A stretch of 64,000 bases of DNA from Mycolicibacterium sp. GF69 (GCF_003284965.1 NZ_QMEW01000015.1:1-64000); one strand, 5' to 3'; positions 45,657 to 54,898 are shown, counted from the stretch's first letter. The notes: a model not told the origin generated them from the sequence alone. Numbers and translations are program-made.

Positions 45657-45875
45657 TCACCTGGCGCGTCCGCCGATCAGGACCGGCCCCCAGGACCAGC
45701 TCTGGTACGGGCCGGTCCGCATCGACGGTGACGTGACGATCTGAGAGCTGCCGCTGGTGTCGCAGCGAGTGGTGTTCGGGGCCGTGCTGACGCATTCGGG
45801 CGCGGCGGCGGCGACGGGCGCGAGGAGCGTGGTCAAGCCGAGCGCACCCGCCGCGAAGAGCAATGCCGGCTTCAC
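45657..45875 (-). CDS. Small secreted two-cysteine protein (paralog 2)
   Basis: A 72-residue precursor. GTG 45875 begins a signal peptide (VKPALLFAAGALGLTTLLAPVAAAA, cleavage after APVAAAA-like sequence), leaving ~45 residues with CVSTAPNTTRC and ending near WSWGPVLIGG. Spacing and pattern (CV-T...T-C-T-G...P) resemble the protein encoded just upstream at 45920-46189, suggesting a tandem duplication. Function unknown. The longer open frame to 45962 overlaps that gene and is not used. Confidence 0.6.
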   Translation of the reverse strand: MKPALLFAAGALGLTTLLAPVAAAAPECVSTAPNTTRCDTSGSSQIVTSPSMRTGPYQSWSWGPVLIGGRAR

Positions 45876-45919
45876 GTATCTGTAGCAGCGAAACTCGTAG
45901 CAGAACGAGTCCCGGACGA

Positions 45920-46189
45920 TCACGGGAAGAAGAAGCCGTCGCCTTCCCACATGCTTCCCCATGGACCCACGTACTCCTGTTGGGCGGGGGTCGCGTCAAT
46001 CGAGACGTTGCCGGGTGTCACGCATTCGGTGGTGGACCCGCCGATGGCCTGTGCGCCGCCCGTGTCGACGCATTGAGGCAGCGTCGGATTCGGGGCCGGT
46101 TCCGCGCCGGCCAGCGGTGCTGCCGTCAGCGCCGCCACGATGCCACCGGCCGCGATCGCCGGGGTGAGATAACGAAGGGTGGTCCGCAT
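45920..46189 (-). CDS. Small secreted two-cysteine protein (paralog 1)
   Basis: An 89-residue precursor with a signal peptide (MRTTLRYLTPAIAAGGIVAALTAAPLAGAEP) and a ~58-residue mature part containing CVDTGGAQAIGGSTTECVTPG and the aromatic end GPWGSMWEGDGFFFP. The two cysteines may form a disulfide. ATG 46189 has AGGA at correct spacing; GTG 46195 is an alternative. It is probably co-transcribed with its paralog 44 nt downstream. Function unknown; mycobacteria have many such small exported proteins. Confidence 0.7.
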   Translation of the reverse strand: MRTTLRYLTPAIAAGGIVAALTAAPLAGAEPAPNPTLPQCVDTGGAQAIGGSTTECVTPGNVSIDATPAQQEYVGPWGSMWEGDGFFFP

Positions 46190-46222
46190 AAGCACGTCCT
46201 TAAGTCTGCTGTTCCCCCGGCC

Positions 46223-47299
46223 TCAGCGCACAGCGTACAACCCTTTTCCGGTGATCAGCGGCAGGTCGAGCGTCGTGCGAATCCCCGGTGGCGCAGCCAC
46301 GACGGCCGGGATCGCGTTGACGACACGAGCGGCCGTCGCGACCAACCCGGCATGGTTGTGGTCGCCGTTGGGACTGCTCAGGCACAGGTCAACCGCGTAC
46401 GACGGCTCGCCGGTGATCTCGATGCGGTACGAGCCGCCCTCCTGCGCCGGTTGTGGCCAATCCGGGTGCAGGTCATCGCGCAGCCGGGTGACGTGTTCGA
46501 GCACGACGGCGACCTTGCCGTCCTTGATGCCCTGGACCTCGAACCGCAGGGCCGCCGCAGTGCCCTTGGCGATATGGCCCGCAGCGATGTCGAAATCCTC
46601 TGGCGCTGATTCGCGCACATATGTTTCGGACACTTCGTCCAGTTCGATGCCGAGCCCGGCGGCGAGTTGCCTCACCACCGAACCCCAGGCCAGGCTCAGC
46701 ACGCCGGGCTGCAACAGCATCGGGATCTCATCGAGCGGCTTGCCGAATCCCATCACGTCGAACATGACGGTCGCGCTGTCGTAGGTGTCGTAGTTGATGA
46801 TCTCCATGCATCGGATCTGCTCGACGCTCTGACAGGTGCCCGCGAGCGCCAGCGGCAGCAGGTCGTTGGCGAAGCCGGGGTCGATGCCATTGACGAACAG
46901 CGTCGAACGTCCCGACTGGGCGGCTTCCTCGATCGGTTTGACCATTTCCTCGGGCAGCACCTGCCACGGATACTGCAGGAACACCGCGCTGCTGCCCACG
47001 ACGTTGACACCCGCGGCCAGGATGCGACGGTAGTCTTCGAGCGCATCGGGCAGCCGGTTGTCGGCCATCGCGGTGTAGACGGCGCAGTCCGGTCCGGTGG
47101 CCAGCACCGCGTCGAGGTCGGTAGTGGCGGTGACGCCCGTCGAAACTTGCAGTCCCGCAAGCTCACCCGCATCTTTACCGGCCTTGGCGTCCGACGAGAC
47201 CCAGACCGCGGTCAGCTCGTACTGCGGGTCGTTGATGAGTTGGGCCAGCGCGTGCCGGCCGACATTGCCGCTGCCGATCGCGGCCACTTTGATCGTCAT
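46223..47299 (-). CDS. NAD(P)-binding dihydrodipicolinate-reductase-like protein (Rv0926c-like)
   Basis: A 358-residue protein with an N-terminal Rossmann motif VAAIGSGNVGRHALAQL and a C-terminal catalytic-like domain (NGIDPGFANDLLPLALAG near 137). It resembles the DapB-fold/2,4-diaminopentanoate dehydrogenase-like group, which is common in mycobacteria next to SDRs. It is not the lysine-pathway DapB. The start codon is 10 nt downstream of the preceding SDR gene stop, so they form an operon that may be under the KstR box at 48166. Substrate unknown. Confidence 0.75.
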   Translation of the reverse strand: MTIKVAAIGSGNVGRHALAQLINDPQYELTAVWVSSDAKAGKDAGELAGLQVSTGVTATTDLDAVLATGPDCAVYTAMADNRLPDALEDYRRILAAGVNVVGSSAVFLQYPWQVLPEEMVKPIEEAAQSGRSTLFVNGIDPGFANDLLPLALAGTCQSVEQIRCMEIINYDTYDSATVMFDVMGFGKPLDEIPMLLQPGVLSLAWGSVVRQLAAGLGIELDEVSETYVRESAPEDFDIAAGHIAKGTAAALRFEVQGIKDGKVAVVLEHVTRLRDDLHPDWPQPAQEGGSYRIEITGEPSYAVDLCLSSPNGDHNHAGLVATAARVVNAIPAVVAAPPGIRTTLDLPLITGKGLYAVR

Positions 47300-47309
47300 G
47301 GCTGTCCTC

Positions 47310-48110
47310 TCACAGATCCGGGATGGGCATGTCGAGGTTCGGGACCGTCAGGCCGCCGTCGACCTCCAGCGTCTTGCCGGTCAGGTAGCTGCCCGCGGGC
47401 GAGGCGAGGTACACCGCGGCGGCGGCGATGTCGTCGGGCTGGCCCAGTCGGCGCATCGGGGTGGCCTGTTCCATCGGCTCACGCAGCTCGTCGTTGGAGG
47501 CGACGATGTCGAGCGCCGACGTCAGGATCGATCCCGGCGCGATCGCGTTGACCCGGATCCGCGGGCACAGGTCGAGCGCGGCCAGTCGGGTGTAGTGGGC
47601 GAGCGCGGCTTTGGCGGTGCCGTAGGCGGCGAAGCCGCGACCGGCCAACCGGCCCATCGTGGACGTGATGTTGATGATGCTGCCGCCGCCGGAGTGCTCG
47701 AGCATCAGCGGTACGGCGGCCGCGGTGAGCGCGTGTGCGGTGGTGACGTTGAAGGTGAAGGCGTCGCGCAGGTCCTTGGTGGAGGTGTTCAACAGCGCGT
47801 TCGGCATGGTGCCGCCGACGTTGTTGACGACGATGTCTAGTTTGCCGAACGCCTCGATCGCCGCGCCGGCGAGGGTCGCCGTGTCCGCGGGATGCGCGAG
47901 GTCCGCCACCACGACGTGGGCCCGGCGGCCGACACCCTTGATCTGCTCGGCGACCTCCTCGAGTTGCGACTGCGTACGCGACGCGATCACCACGTCCGCA
48001 CCGGCTTCCGCGAATGCGACCGCCATCGCGGCACCGAGGCCGCGGCCCGCACCGGTGACGACCGCGACCTGATCGTCGAGCCGGAATCTGTCCAGAATCA
48101 CGTTTCGCAT
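47310..48110 (-). CDS. Short-chain dehydrogenase/reductase (Rv0927c-like)
   Basis: A 266-residue classical SDR with [15 protein letters not shown] near residue 21, NNVGG near 95, the catalytic Ser in INITSTMG and YGTAK near 160, and VDGG at the end. ATG 48110 starts the conserved protein; the longer frame is ignored. A KstR-type operator is 56 bp upstream, suggesting a link with sterol metabolism. Followed after 10 nt by 46223-47299. NAD(P)-dependent, cytosolic. Confidence 0.9.
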   Translation of the reverse strand: MRNVILDRFRLDDQVAVVTGAGRGLGAAMAVAFAEAGADVVIASRTQSQLEEVAEQIKGVGRRAHVVVADLAHPADTATLAGAAIEAFGKLDIVVNNVGGTMPNALLNTSTKDLRDAFTFNVTTAHALTAAAVPLMLEHSGGGSIINITSTMGRLAGRGFAAYGTAKAALAHYTRLAALDLCPRIRVNAIAPGSILTSALDIVASNDELREPMEQATPMRRLGQPDDIAAAAVYLASPAGSYLTGKTLEVDGGLTVPNLDMPIPDL

Positions 48111-48165
48111 CCTTCCCTCGCCGCGCGAACCGTAACAGGGCGCGGCGGCGCGGGGGAGGGGTTTC

Positions 48166-48179
48166 TGAAACACGTTCTA
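48166..48179. promoter_or_regulatory. KstR-type operator upstream of the SDR operon
   Basis: TGAAACACGTTCTA matches the KstR motif TnnAACnnGTTnnA at every fixed position. KstR is the TetR-family repressor of cholesterol catabolism in mycobacteria and rhodococci. The site lies 56 bp upstream of ATG 48110. The rest of the 48111-48319 gap has no gene. Confidence 0.7.
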
Positions 48180-48319
48180 TTTCGGCGCCAGCTCCCAGTC
48201 ACAGGGGTCTCAGCGGCACGCTTTATGCAGGAGAAGTACGAGTAGTTCGCCGCAAAACGTTGATCGGTGGGACTCGACGGGCCGGTGAGGTTTCCGTGCC
48301 GTGACCCCGACCGCAGGGC

Positions 48320-49282
48320 CTACTTCTTCGCTGCTTTCTTGGCGGGCGCCTTCTTCGCAGCGGTCTTCTTGGCGGGCGCCTTCTTGGCGGCACTCTTCTT
48401 GGCGGGCGCCTTCTTGGCGGCACTCTTCTTCGCGGGCGCCTTCTTGGCCGGCTTGTCCTCGTCGTCGGAACTCCGCGAGCCGCCGCGGCCTTCGCGCCGC
48501 GCCTTCACGCTGGCCTCGAGCTTGGCCAGCAGGTCGGAGACGTCCTCGGTCTCGTCGAGTTCCTGCGGCTGCTCCTCAGTGGCAAACGCCTCGCCCCCTT
48601 CGAGTTTCGCCTGGATCAGCTCGTGCAGCTGCTCCTGGTAGTCGTCGTGGTAGCGGTCGGGGTTGAAGTCGTCGGTCATCGAGTCGACGACCTGGGTGGC
48701 CATCTTCAGCTCGGCCGGCTTGATGTCGACTTCCTTGTCTAGCACCGGGAAATCGGGATCGCGGATCTCATCGGGCCACAGCAGCGTCTGGATCACCATC
48801 ACGTCGCGCTTGCTGAAGTCCTGAACGCGCAGCGCCGCGAGCCTGGTCTTGTTCCGCAGCGCGAAGTTGACGATCGCGACCCGATCGGTCTCCTTGAGCG
48901 TTTTGGTCAGCAACACATACGACTTCGACGACTTGCCCTCGGGCTCGAGGAAATAGCTGCGGTCATACATCATCGGGTCGATGTCGCTGGCCGGAACGAA
49001 CTCCAGCACCTCGATCTCTCGGCTGCGTTCCTCCGGCAGCGTGGCGATGTCCTCGTCGGTGATGATCACCGTCTGCCCGTCGTCGGACTCGTAGGCCTTG
49101 GCGATGTCGCGGTACTCGACTTCCTCGCCGTCGATCTCGCAGACACGCTTGTACCGGATGCGCCCGTTGTCCTTCGCGTGCACCTGGTGGAACTTGACGT
49201 CGTGGTCCTGTGTCGCGCTGTAGACCTTGACCGGGACGTTCACCAGGCCGAACGCGATCGAGCCCTTCCATATGGAACGCAT
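48320..49282 (-). CDS. ku: Ku DNA end-binding protein (NHEJ)
   Basis: A 320-residue bacterial Ku. The core ring domain (1-255; MRSIWKGSIAFGLVNVPVKVYSATQDHDVKFHQVH...) is followed by a lysine/alanine/proline tail of repeated KKAPAKK-SAA units (about residues 275-320). The tail makes it longer than M. tuberculosis Ku (273). Ku homodimers thread onto DNA ends and recruit LigD; the basic tail is known in M. smegmatis-type Ku to increase DNA binding. ATG 49282 is used (TTG 49285 rejected); it shares a base with the PfkB stop (TGATG). ligD lies 2.9 kb away in the opposite direction. Confidence 0.96.
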   Translation of the reverse strand: MRSIWKGSIAFGLVNVPVKVYSATQDHDVKFHQVHAKDNGRIRYKRVCEIDGEEVEYRDIAKAYESDDGQTVIITDEDIATLPEERSREIEVLEFVPASDIDPMMYDRSYFLEPEGKSSKSYVLLTKTLKETDRVAIVNFALRNKTRLAALRVQDFSKRDVMVIQTLLWPDEIRDPDFPVLDKEVDIKPAELKMATQVVDSMTDDFNPDRYHDDYQEQLHELIQAKLEGGEAFATEEQPQELDETEDVSDLLAKLEASVKARREGRGGSRSSDDEDKPAKKAPAKKSAAKKAPAKKSAAKKAPAKKTAAKKAPAKKAAKK

Positions 49283-50211
49283 CAACCCAGTATGGCTGAT
49301 TTCAGGGCCGCATCGCGGGTAGTGCGATCAGGCAGGTCGGCGCCGGCGCGGGAAACCGTCAACGCCGACGACATCGCCGCGGTGCGCATGACGGTCGTCA
49401 ACGCCTCGCTGTCGATCCGGGCCAGGTCACGACGTCGCTGGGCGCCCAGCAGTCCACGTGTCCACAGCCCGTCGATCAACCCCGCCATGAAGGCGTCACC
49501 CGCGCCGACCGTGTCGACCACGTCGATCTCGAACGCCGGCACGCGCACCATGCCCGCCGCGCACAACGCAAACGACCCGTGTCCGCCCATCGTCACCGCG
49601 ACGACCGACGGGCCCAGCGTCAGCCACGTCTGCGCGATCTGCTCGGGTGACCGACCGGGCTCGAGCCAGCGCATGTCCTCGTCGCTCGCCTTGACCACGT
49701 CGCTGCGCTCGATGAGCCGGTCGACGCGGTTGCGTGCGGCATCGCGGTCGTCGATCAGCGCGGGGCGCACATTCGGGTCGAACGTCACGGTCGCCGACGG
49801 ATGGTAGGTGTCGAGTAGCGCGGCGACGGCGCGACATCCGGGTTCGAGCACCGTTGCGATCGAGCCGGTGTGTACGACGAGCGGCGGCCCGACCTCCGGT
49901 GTGCCCGTCAGTTGCCACTCGATGTCGAACTCGTACTTCGCCGACCTCAGCTCGTCGAGGGTGGCCAGCGCCGTCGGCGTGCGGGCTGCATCGGCGCTTC
50001 CCGTAACCAGTTGCACCCCATTGCTTTCGACATAGTCGGCGATGCGCCTGCCGTGCTCGTCGTCGCCGATGTGGGTGAGGAAGTCGACGGTACGGCCCAG
50101 CCGCGCCAGTCCGACCGCCACGTTGAGCGGACTGCCCCCGACGTGCTCGGCGCTCCGGCCACCCTGCTCGACGATGTCGATCAACGACTCGCCGATGACC
50201 AGGGCCCTCAT
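49282..50211 (-). CDS. PfkB-family carbohydrate kinase (fructokinase-like)
   Basis: A 309-residue ribokinase-superfamily sugar kinase with GESLIDIVEQ at the start, the GGSPLNVAVGLARLG signature near residue 25 and the DTVGAGDAFMAGL motif near 232 (catalytic Asp in GAGD). It most resembles fructokinases or related hexose kinases. Its stop overlaps the ku start, which is an unexpected pairing for a DNA-repair gene. Its start region faces the 13E12 gene across a 178-bp divergent spacer. Confidence 0.88.
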   Translation of the reverse strand: MRALVIGESLIDIVEQGGRSAEHVGGSPLNVAVGLARLGRTVDFLTHIGDDEHGRRIADYVESNGVQLVTGSADAARTPTALATLDELRSAKYEFDIEWQLTGTPEVGPPLVVHTGSIATVLEPGCRAVAALLDTYHPSATVTFDPNVRPALIDDRDAARNRVDRLIERSDVVKASDEDMRWLEPGRSPEQIAQTWLTLGPSVVAVTMGGHGSFALCAAGMVRVPAFEIDVVDTVGAGDAFMAGLIDGLWTRGLLGAQRRRDLARIDSEALTTVMRTAAMSSALTVSRAGADLPDRTTRDAALKSAILG

Positions 50212-50266
50212 GCGTGGTCCTCCCTAGAACAATGCCTCGAGCGTCAGGAGCGCCCGACGCTGGAGT

Positions 50267-50335
50267 TCTGAGACCTTGGCGCAGACTGAACATATTGTGT
50301 GACAACACGTTACAACTTGTGTCGAAGGTCTCAGA
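50267..50335. repeat. Perfect 11-bp inverted repeat flanking a 47-bp AT-richer spacer
   Basis: TCTGAGACCTT (50267-50277) and AAGGTCTCAGA (50325-50335) are perfect inverted copies. The spacer contains repeated ACAA/TTGTG words. It is located in the divergent spacer between the PfkB and 13E12 genes, 34 bp from the SOS box. It could be a cruciform, a paired operator, or the ends of a tiny inserted element. Confidence 0.55.
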
Positions 50336-50369
50336 GATTCCTTCAGAAAACGTCGCCAAACTCTTAATG

Positions 50370-50387
50370 CTCGAACATATGTTCGAG
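50370..50387. promoter_or_regulatory. SOS box (LexA operator), perfect 18-bp palindrome
   Basis: CTCGAACATATGTTCGAG contains the mycobacterial LexA consensus TCGAAC-N4-GTTCGA exactly. It ends 2 bp before the ATG of the 13E12 gene, so LexA would sit on the transcription start. Several 13E12-family genes in M. tuberculosis are known LexA targets. Confidence 0.9.
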
Positions 50388-50389
50388 TC

Positions 50390-51841
50390 ATGAGTTCCGA
50401 AGCGGTACACGCAGCGGTCTCCGCGCTGCGTGCCGCGTTCGACGAACTGGCCGCACAATCTATCGACACACTCGCGACGGCCGAATTGGTCGACGTGCTC
50501 GACGATCTCGAAACCCTCGGCTGTCAGATGCCCACGCAGAGTCACCGCTTGCTGGCGCGCTTGCGGGCAGAGGTATCTCCCCAGGAGATGGGCGCCAGAA
50601 CGTGGCGCGACGTTCTCTCGATTCGGTGGCGCATCTCGCCCACCGAGGCCGGCCGCAGGCTCGATGAGGCAGCCCAGTTGGCCCCACAGCGCACGCTGAC
50701 CGGAGAACCACTCGAGCCGGTGTTGCCGGCTACAGCGATCGCTCAGGCCCATGGGTTGATCAATCGGGAACATGTCAAGGTCGTGCGCGAGGCGATGGGC
50801 CGCATTCCACTGGCGGTCGATTCCGTGACCCGCGCGCAGATCGAAGTTGATCTGGCCCGCACCGCTGTCGGCGTGGGACCAAAAGAACTGAAAGACAACG
50901 CCGAGCGCATCCTATTCCTGCTCGATCAGGACGGCCCCGAGCCCGACGACAGGGAGCGTGCACGGCGTCGCGGTTTGTGGAAGGGGCCGCAGGGGCTCGA
51001 CAAGATGATCCCGGTGAGGGGCTACCTGACTCCTGAGGCGTGGGCAATATACGAGGCGGTCTTCGCCAAGTGGGCGGCGCCGGGGATGTGCAACCCCGAC
51101 GACGAGCATTCGTGCGTCTCCGGCTCGCCGTCACAGGCGCAGATCGACCAAGACCACCGGAATCTGGCTCAGCGCCAGCACGATGCGTTGATCGCGGTGG
51201 GGCGCAGTGTGCTGGCGAGCGGTGAGTTGGGTCAGCACCACGGACTACCGACCTCGATCATCGTGCGCACCACACTGCAGGACCTCGAGAGCCGTGCCGG
51301 CGTTGGCGTCACCGGTGGTGGCACCGTCATCCCCATCAGGGACGTCATCCGCATGGGTACCCACGCCAACCATTATCTGGCGGTGTTCGACAAGGCCACC
51401 GGATCCGCCCTGGACTTGTTCCGTGCCCGCCGCGTGGCCTCACCGGCCCAGCGGATCGTGCTCATCGCCCGCGATGGCGGCTGCACGAAGCCGGGGTGCC
51501 CCGTGTCCGCGTACGGGTGCCAAGTCCATCACGCGAAACGCGACTGGGCCGATGATGGACAAACCAACGTCGACGAACTCGGCTTGGCCTGTGGGCCCGA
51601 CAACCGCATGGTCGGTCCGGACGGTTGGACCACGCGGATCAACGGCGACAACGACGTCGAGTGGATACCGCCGCAAAATCTCGACAGCGGGCAAGCCCGC
51701 GTCAACGACTTCCACCGACCGGAACGGTTGTACCGTCCGTCGGACGCAGACGCCGATGCCCCGGAAGTCGACGATGACAACCAGACTCGGAAAACTCCGG
51801 CCCCTGACGAGGCGCACGGGCCAGAACCCAACGCGGCGTGA
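50390..51841 (+). CDS. 13E12 repeat-family HNH endonuclease-domain protein (DUF222)
   Basis: A 483-residue protein with an N-terminal DUF222 helical region (about 1-330) and a C-terminal HNH-like zinc domain near residues 360-410 (CTKPGC..., CQVHHAKRDW, TNVDELGLACGPDNRMV). In place of a final His, the last knuckle reads CGPDN, as in other 13E12 proteins. Members are multicopy in mycobacteria and some are SOS-induced; catalytic activity is mostly unproven. The perfect LexA box directly before the ATG predicts damage induction. The gene lies between ku and ligD. Confidence 0.92.
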   Translation: MSSEAVHAAVSALRAAFDELAAQSIDTLATAELVDVLDDLETLGCQMPTQSHRLLARLRAEVSPQEMGARTWRDVLSIRWRISPTEAGRRLDEAAQLAPQRTLTGEPLEPVLPATAIAQAHGLINREHVKVVREAMGRIPLAVDSVTRAQIEVDLARTAVGVGPKELKDNAERILFLLDQDGPEPDDRERARRRGLWKGPQGLDKMIPVRGYLTPEAWAIYEAVFAKWAAPGMCNPDDEHSCVSGSPSQAQIDQDHRNLAQRQHDALIAVGRSVLASGELGQHHGLPTSIIVRTTLQDLESRAGVGVTGGGTVIPIRDVIRMGTHANHYLAVFDKATGSALDLFRARRVASPAQRIVLIARDGGCTKPGCPVSAYGCQVHHAKRDWADDGQTNVDELGLACGPDNRMVGPDGWTTRINGDNDVEWIPPQNLDSGQARVNDFHRPERLYRPSDADADAPEVDDDNQTRKTPAPDEAHGPEPNAA

Positions 51842-51884
51842 TGCTGTCACCGCACCGCGACTGTTCGACGTCGCGGGTCAGCCG

Positions 51885-52109
51885 TCACCCAATGACTTGA
51901 GCGTTTCCCGGGTCCAGGCCGCTCGACAGATCCGGATCGAGTCCCGACCCGTGGGTGAACTCCTGATGGGCCATCGGCCGGCAGTTGTCGTCCATCGGAG
52001 TCTGATCGCCCGAGCAGTAGGGCACGAGGTCTTGCGGATCGGCCGCGGCGTGCGGCGCGCCCAGCAGAGTCGCCGCCGCGACCAGCAACACCGCGAAAGT
52101 TCTCGTCAC
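51885..52109 (-). CDS. Small secreted protein, function unknown
   Basis: A 74-residue precursor starting at GTG 52109 with a clear signal peptide (VTRTFAVLLVAAATLLGAPHAAA, cleavage before DPQD). The ~51-residue mature part contains PYCSGDQTPMDDNCRPMAHQ, with two cysteines. This pattern recurs in small mycobacterial exported proteins of unknown role. It is convergent with the 13E12 gene (43-nt gap) and divergent from ligD (34 bp apart). Confidence 0.75.
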   Translation of the reverse strand: MTRTFAVLLVAAATLLGAPHAAADPQDLVPYCSGDQTPMDDNCRPMAHQEFTHGSGLDPDLSSGLDPGNAQVIG

Positions 52110-52143
52110 GGATTCAACGTAACAGCGGGTATACGTTCACATT

Positions 52144-54450
52144 GTGGATCGATTCGGCCGGGTGAAGCTGACCAACCCGGACAAGGTGCTGTACCCGGCG
52201 ACGGGCGATCGGCGAAAGGGCGTCACGAAAGGCCAAGTGTTCGACTACTACGTCGGTATCGCCGAGGCGATGATTCCGCATATCGCGGGCCGCGCCGTCA
52301 CCCGCAAGCGGTGGCCCAACGGAGTCGAGGAGCCGTCGTTCTTCGAGAAGCAGCTCGCGTCGTCGGCGCCGGACTGGCTCGAGCGCGCCTCGGTCACGCA
52401 TCGATCGGGGACGACGACCTACCCCCTGATCGACACCGCCGAGGGTCTGGCGTGGATCGCGCAGCAGGCCGCGCTCGAAGTGCACGTGCCGCAGTGGCGG
52501 TTCGTCACTGGTGGGCAAAGCGGGGCGGACGACGCGCCACCGACGCCCGGCCCCGCGACCCGCATCGTTTTCGACCTCGACCCCGGTGAGGGGGTGCCGT
52601 TTCGGCAACTCTGCGAGGTCGCCCACGAAGTGCGCGATCTCCTCAGCGATATCGGGCTGACCACCTACCCGCTGACCAGCGGCAGCAAGGGGTTGCACCT
52701 CTATGTTCCGCTGGACGAGCCGATCAGCTCGCAAGGTGCGTCGGTGCTCGCGCGCCGGGTCGCGCAGCAGCTGGAAAAGACGATGCCCAAGCGGGTGACC
52801 GCGACGATGACCAAGAGCCTGCGCGCCGGCAAGGTCTTCGTCGACTGGAGCCAGAACAACGGCGCCAAGACGACGATCGCCCCGTATTCGCTTCGGGGGC
52901 GCGAACATCCGACCGTCGCGGCTCCGCGCACGTGGGATGAGATCGAGGATCCGAAGCTGCGGCACCTGCGGTTCGACGAGGTGCTCGAGCGCGTGGCGGA
53001 GATCGGCGATCTGCTGGCGCCGCTCGATGAGGCGGTACCCGTGCCCGATCGGCTGACCACCTATCGCAGCATGCGCGATGCGTCGAGAACGCCGGAGCCG
53101 GTGCCGAACAAGCCCCCGAAGACTGGTGATAACGACAAGTTCGTCATCCAGGAGCACCACGCTCGCCGATTGCACTACGACCTTCGGCTCGAACGCGACG
53201 GTGTTCTGGTGAGCTGGGCGGTGCCCAAAAACCTGCCCGATACCCCGTCGGTCAACCACCTGGCCGTACATACCGAGGACCACCCGCTGGAGTATCTGAC
53301 ATTTCACGGCGAGATCCCCAAAGGTGAATACGGCGGCGGCAAGATCATCGTCTGGGACACCGGCACATACGAGGCCGAGAAGTTCAATGATGTGCCCCCC
53401 GACAGTTCGGCCGAGGGCGGCGAGGTCATCATCAACCTGCGGGGCAACAAGATCGACGGTCGGTACGCGCTGATCCAGACCGACGGCAAGAACTGGCTCG
53501 CACACCGGATGAAGGATCAGAAGCGGCCGCACGCAGGCGATCTCCTGCCGATGCTGTCGAAAGAGGGTTCGGTCGCCAGACTCAAGGCCGGCCAGTGGGC
53601 ATTCGAGGGCAAGTGGGACGGCTATCGGGTGATCGTCGACGCGGACCGGGGCAGGCTTACCGTCCGCTCCCGCCGCGGCCGCGAGGTCACCGGCGAATAT
53701 CGCCAATTCGAGTCCCTGGCAGCAGATCTGGCAGACCACCACGTGATCCTCGACGGGGAGGCAGTCGCGCTCGACGAGGGCGGGGTGCCGAACTTCTCCG
53801 AGATGCAGAACCGCGCCCGCTCCACCCGGGTGGAGTTCTGGGCGTTCGATATCCTGCACCTCGACGGTCGATCGTTGTTGCGCGCCAAGTACTCCGACCG
53901 CCGGAAGGTACTCGAAGCGCTGGCCGAGGGCGGCGCGCTGATCGTCCCGGACCTGTTACCCGGCGACGGTCCCGAGGCGCTCGAACAGGCCCGCAAGAAG
54001 CGGTGGGAAGGTGTGGTCGCGAAGAAGCGCGATTCGACATACCAACCGGGGCGAAGGTCGTCGTCGTGGATCAAGGACAAGCTCTGGAACACCCAGGAAA
54101 TCGTGATCGGCGGCTGGCGGCAGGGCGAGGGCGGGCGGTCGAGCGGGATCGGCGCGTTGGTGCTCGGGGTTCCCGCAGACGGCGGCCTGCAGTTCGTCGG
54201 TCGCGTCGGCACCGGCTTCACCGACAAGGCGCTCGCCGATCTCAAGAAGACGCTCAAACCGCTGGAGACCGACGAGAGCCCGTTCAACGCGCCGCTGCCC
54301 AGACCCGATGCGAAGGGCGTCACGTTCGTGCGTCCCGAGTTGGTGGGGGAAGTGCGCTACAGCGAGCGGACCTCGGATGCCCGTCTACGCCAGCCGAGTT
54401 GGCGTGGGCTGCGGCCCGATAAAGAACCCGACGAGGTCAAATGGGAATAG
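52144..54450 (+). CDS. ligD: ATP-dependent DNA ligase LigD (polymerase-phosphoesterase-ligase)
   Basis: A 768-residue three-domain NHEJ enzyme in mycobacterial order. The primase-polymerase domain spans about 1-300 (metal Asp D144 and D146 in FDLDPG). The 3'-phosphoesterase domain spans ~320-460 (H338 in [14 protein letters not shown]). The ATP-dependent ligase domain spans ~480-768 (adenylated lysine K490 in EGKWDGYR, later KIKDKLWNT-like and FVGRVGTGF). It works with Ku to repair double-strand breaks in stationary phase. GTG 52144 start. Its end overlaps convergent rnhA by 14 nt. Confidence 0.97.
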   Translation: MDRFGRVKLTNPDKVLYPATGDRRKGVTKGQVFDYYVGIAEAMIPHIAGRAVTRKRWPNGVEEPSFFEKQLASSAPDWLERASVTHRSGTTTYPLIDTAEGLAWIAQQAALEVHVPQWRFVTGGQSGADDAPPTPGPATRIVFDLDPGEGVPFRQLCEVAHEVRDLLSDIGLTTYPLTSGSKGLHLYVPLDEPISSQGASVLARRVAQQLEKTMPKRVTATMTKSLRAGKVFVDWSQNNGAKTTIAPYSLRGREHPTVAAPRTWDEIEDPKLRHLRFDEVLERVAEIGDLLAPLDEAVPVPDRLTTYRSMRDASRTPEPVPNKPPKTGDNDKFVIQEHHARRLHYDLRLERDGVLVSWAVPKNLPDTPSVNHLAVHTEDHPLEYLTFHGEIPKGEYGGGKIIVWDTGTYEAEKFNDVPPDSSAEGGEVIINLRGNKIDGRYALIQTDGKNWLAHRMKDQKRPHAGDLLPMLSKEGSVARLKAGQWAFEGKWDGYRVIVDADRGRLTVRSRRGREVTGEYRQFESLAADLADHHVILDGEAVALDEGGVPNFSEMQNRARSTRVEFWAFDILHLDGRSLLRAKYSDRRKVLEALAEGGALIVPDLLPGDGPEALEQARKKRWEGVVAKKRDSTYQPGRRSSSWIKDKLWNTQEIVIGGWRQGEGGRSSGIGALVLGVPADGGLQFVGRVGTGFTDKALADLKKTLKPLETDESPFNAPLPRPDAKGVTFVRPELVGEVRYSERTSDARLRQPSWRGLRPDKEPDEVKWE

Positions 54451-54898
54451 CGCGGGCTTCGAGCGATTCGCGTAGGCCGCGGGTGGCCAACTGGTCGGCC
54501 AACTCGTTGTCCACGACTCCGGAATGCCCGCGCACCCAGAACCACTCGACTTGGTGTGGTGCGCAAGCCAATTGGAGCCGCTGCCACAGGTCGACGTTCT
54601 TCACCGGTTGCTTGGCGGCGGTCATCCAGCCGTTGCGTTCCCAGCCGAGCACCCACTTGGTGATGCCGTTCCGGACATAGGTGCTGTCGGTGTAGAGATG
54701 CACCACCACAGGTCTGGTGAGCGCCTCCAACGCCATGATCGGTGCGGTCAACTCCATGCGGTTGTTGCTCGTGTCAGGCTCGCCACCGCACATCTCGCGG
54801 ACGTGACCGCGCTGCCGCAACACCGCGCCCCAGCCGCCGGGGCCCGGATTCGGCCGGCACCCGCCGTCGGTGTGGATGACAACGGGGTCCTCGCTCAC
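54437..54898 (-). CDS. rnhA: Ribonuclease HI
   Basis: A 153-residue RNase H1 that degrades RNA in RNA-DNA hybrids. The catalytic residues D11, E49, D71, H125 and D135 are all present in the canonical contexts [32 protein letters not shown] and [12 protein letters not shown]. It is full length, stand-alone and cytosolic. Its 3' end overlaps the ligD 3' end by 14 nt. The following gap (54899-55039) holds no gene that I can support. Confidence 0.96.
   Translation of the reverse strand: MSEDPVVIHTDGGCRPNPGPGGWGAVLRQRGHVREMCGGEPDTSNNRMELTAPIMALEALTRPVVVHLYTDSTYVRNGITKWVLGWERNGWMTAAKQPVKNVDLWQRLQLACAPHQVEWFWVRGHSGVVDNELADQLATRGLRESLEARAIPI

Noticed and set aside
48341-48450. Tandem repeat array that might be a CRISPR or minisatellite
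   Set aside because: The repeats are in frame and encode the lysine-alanine-proline tail of Ku; there are no CRISPR-like spacers.
52114-53859. 581-codon open frame antisense to ligD
   Set aside because: Shadow of ligD; the sense strand carries polymerase, phosphoesterase and ligase motifs.
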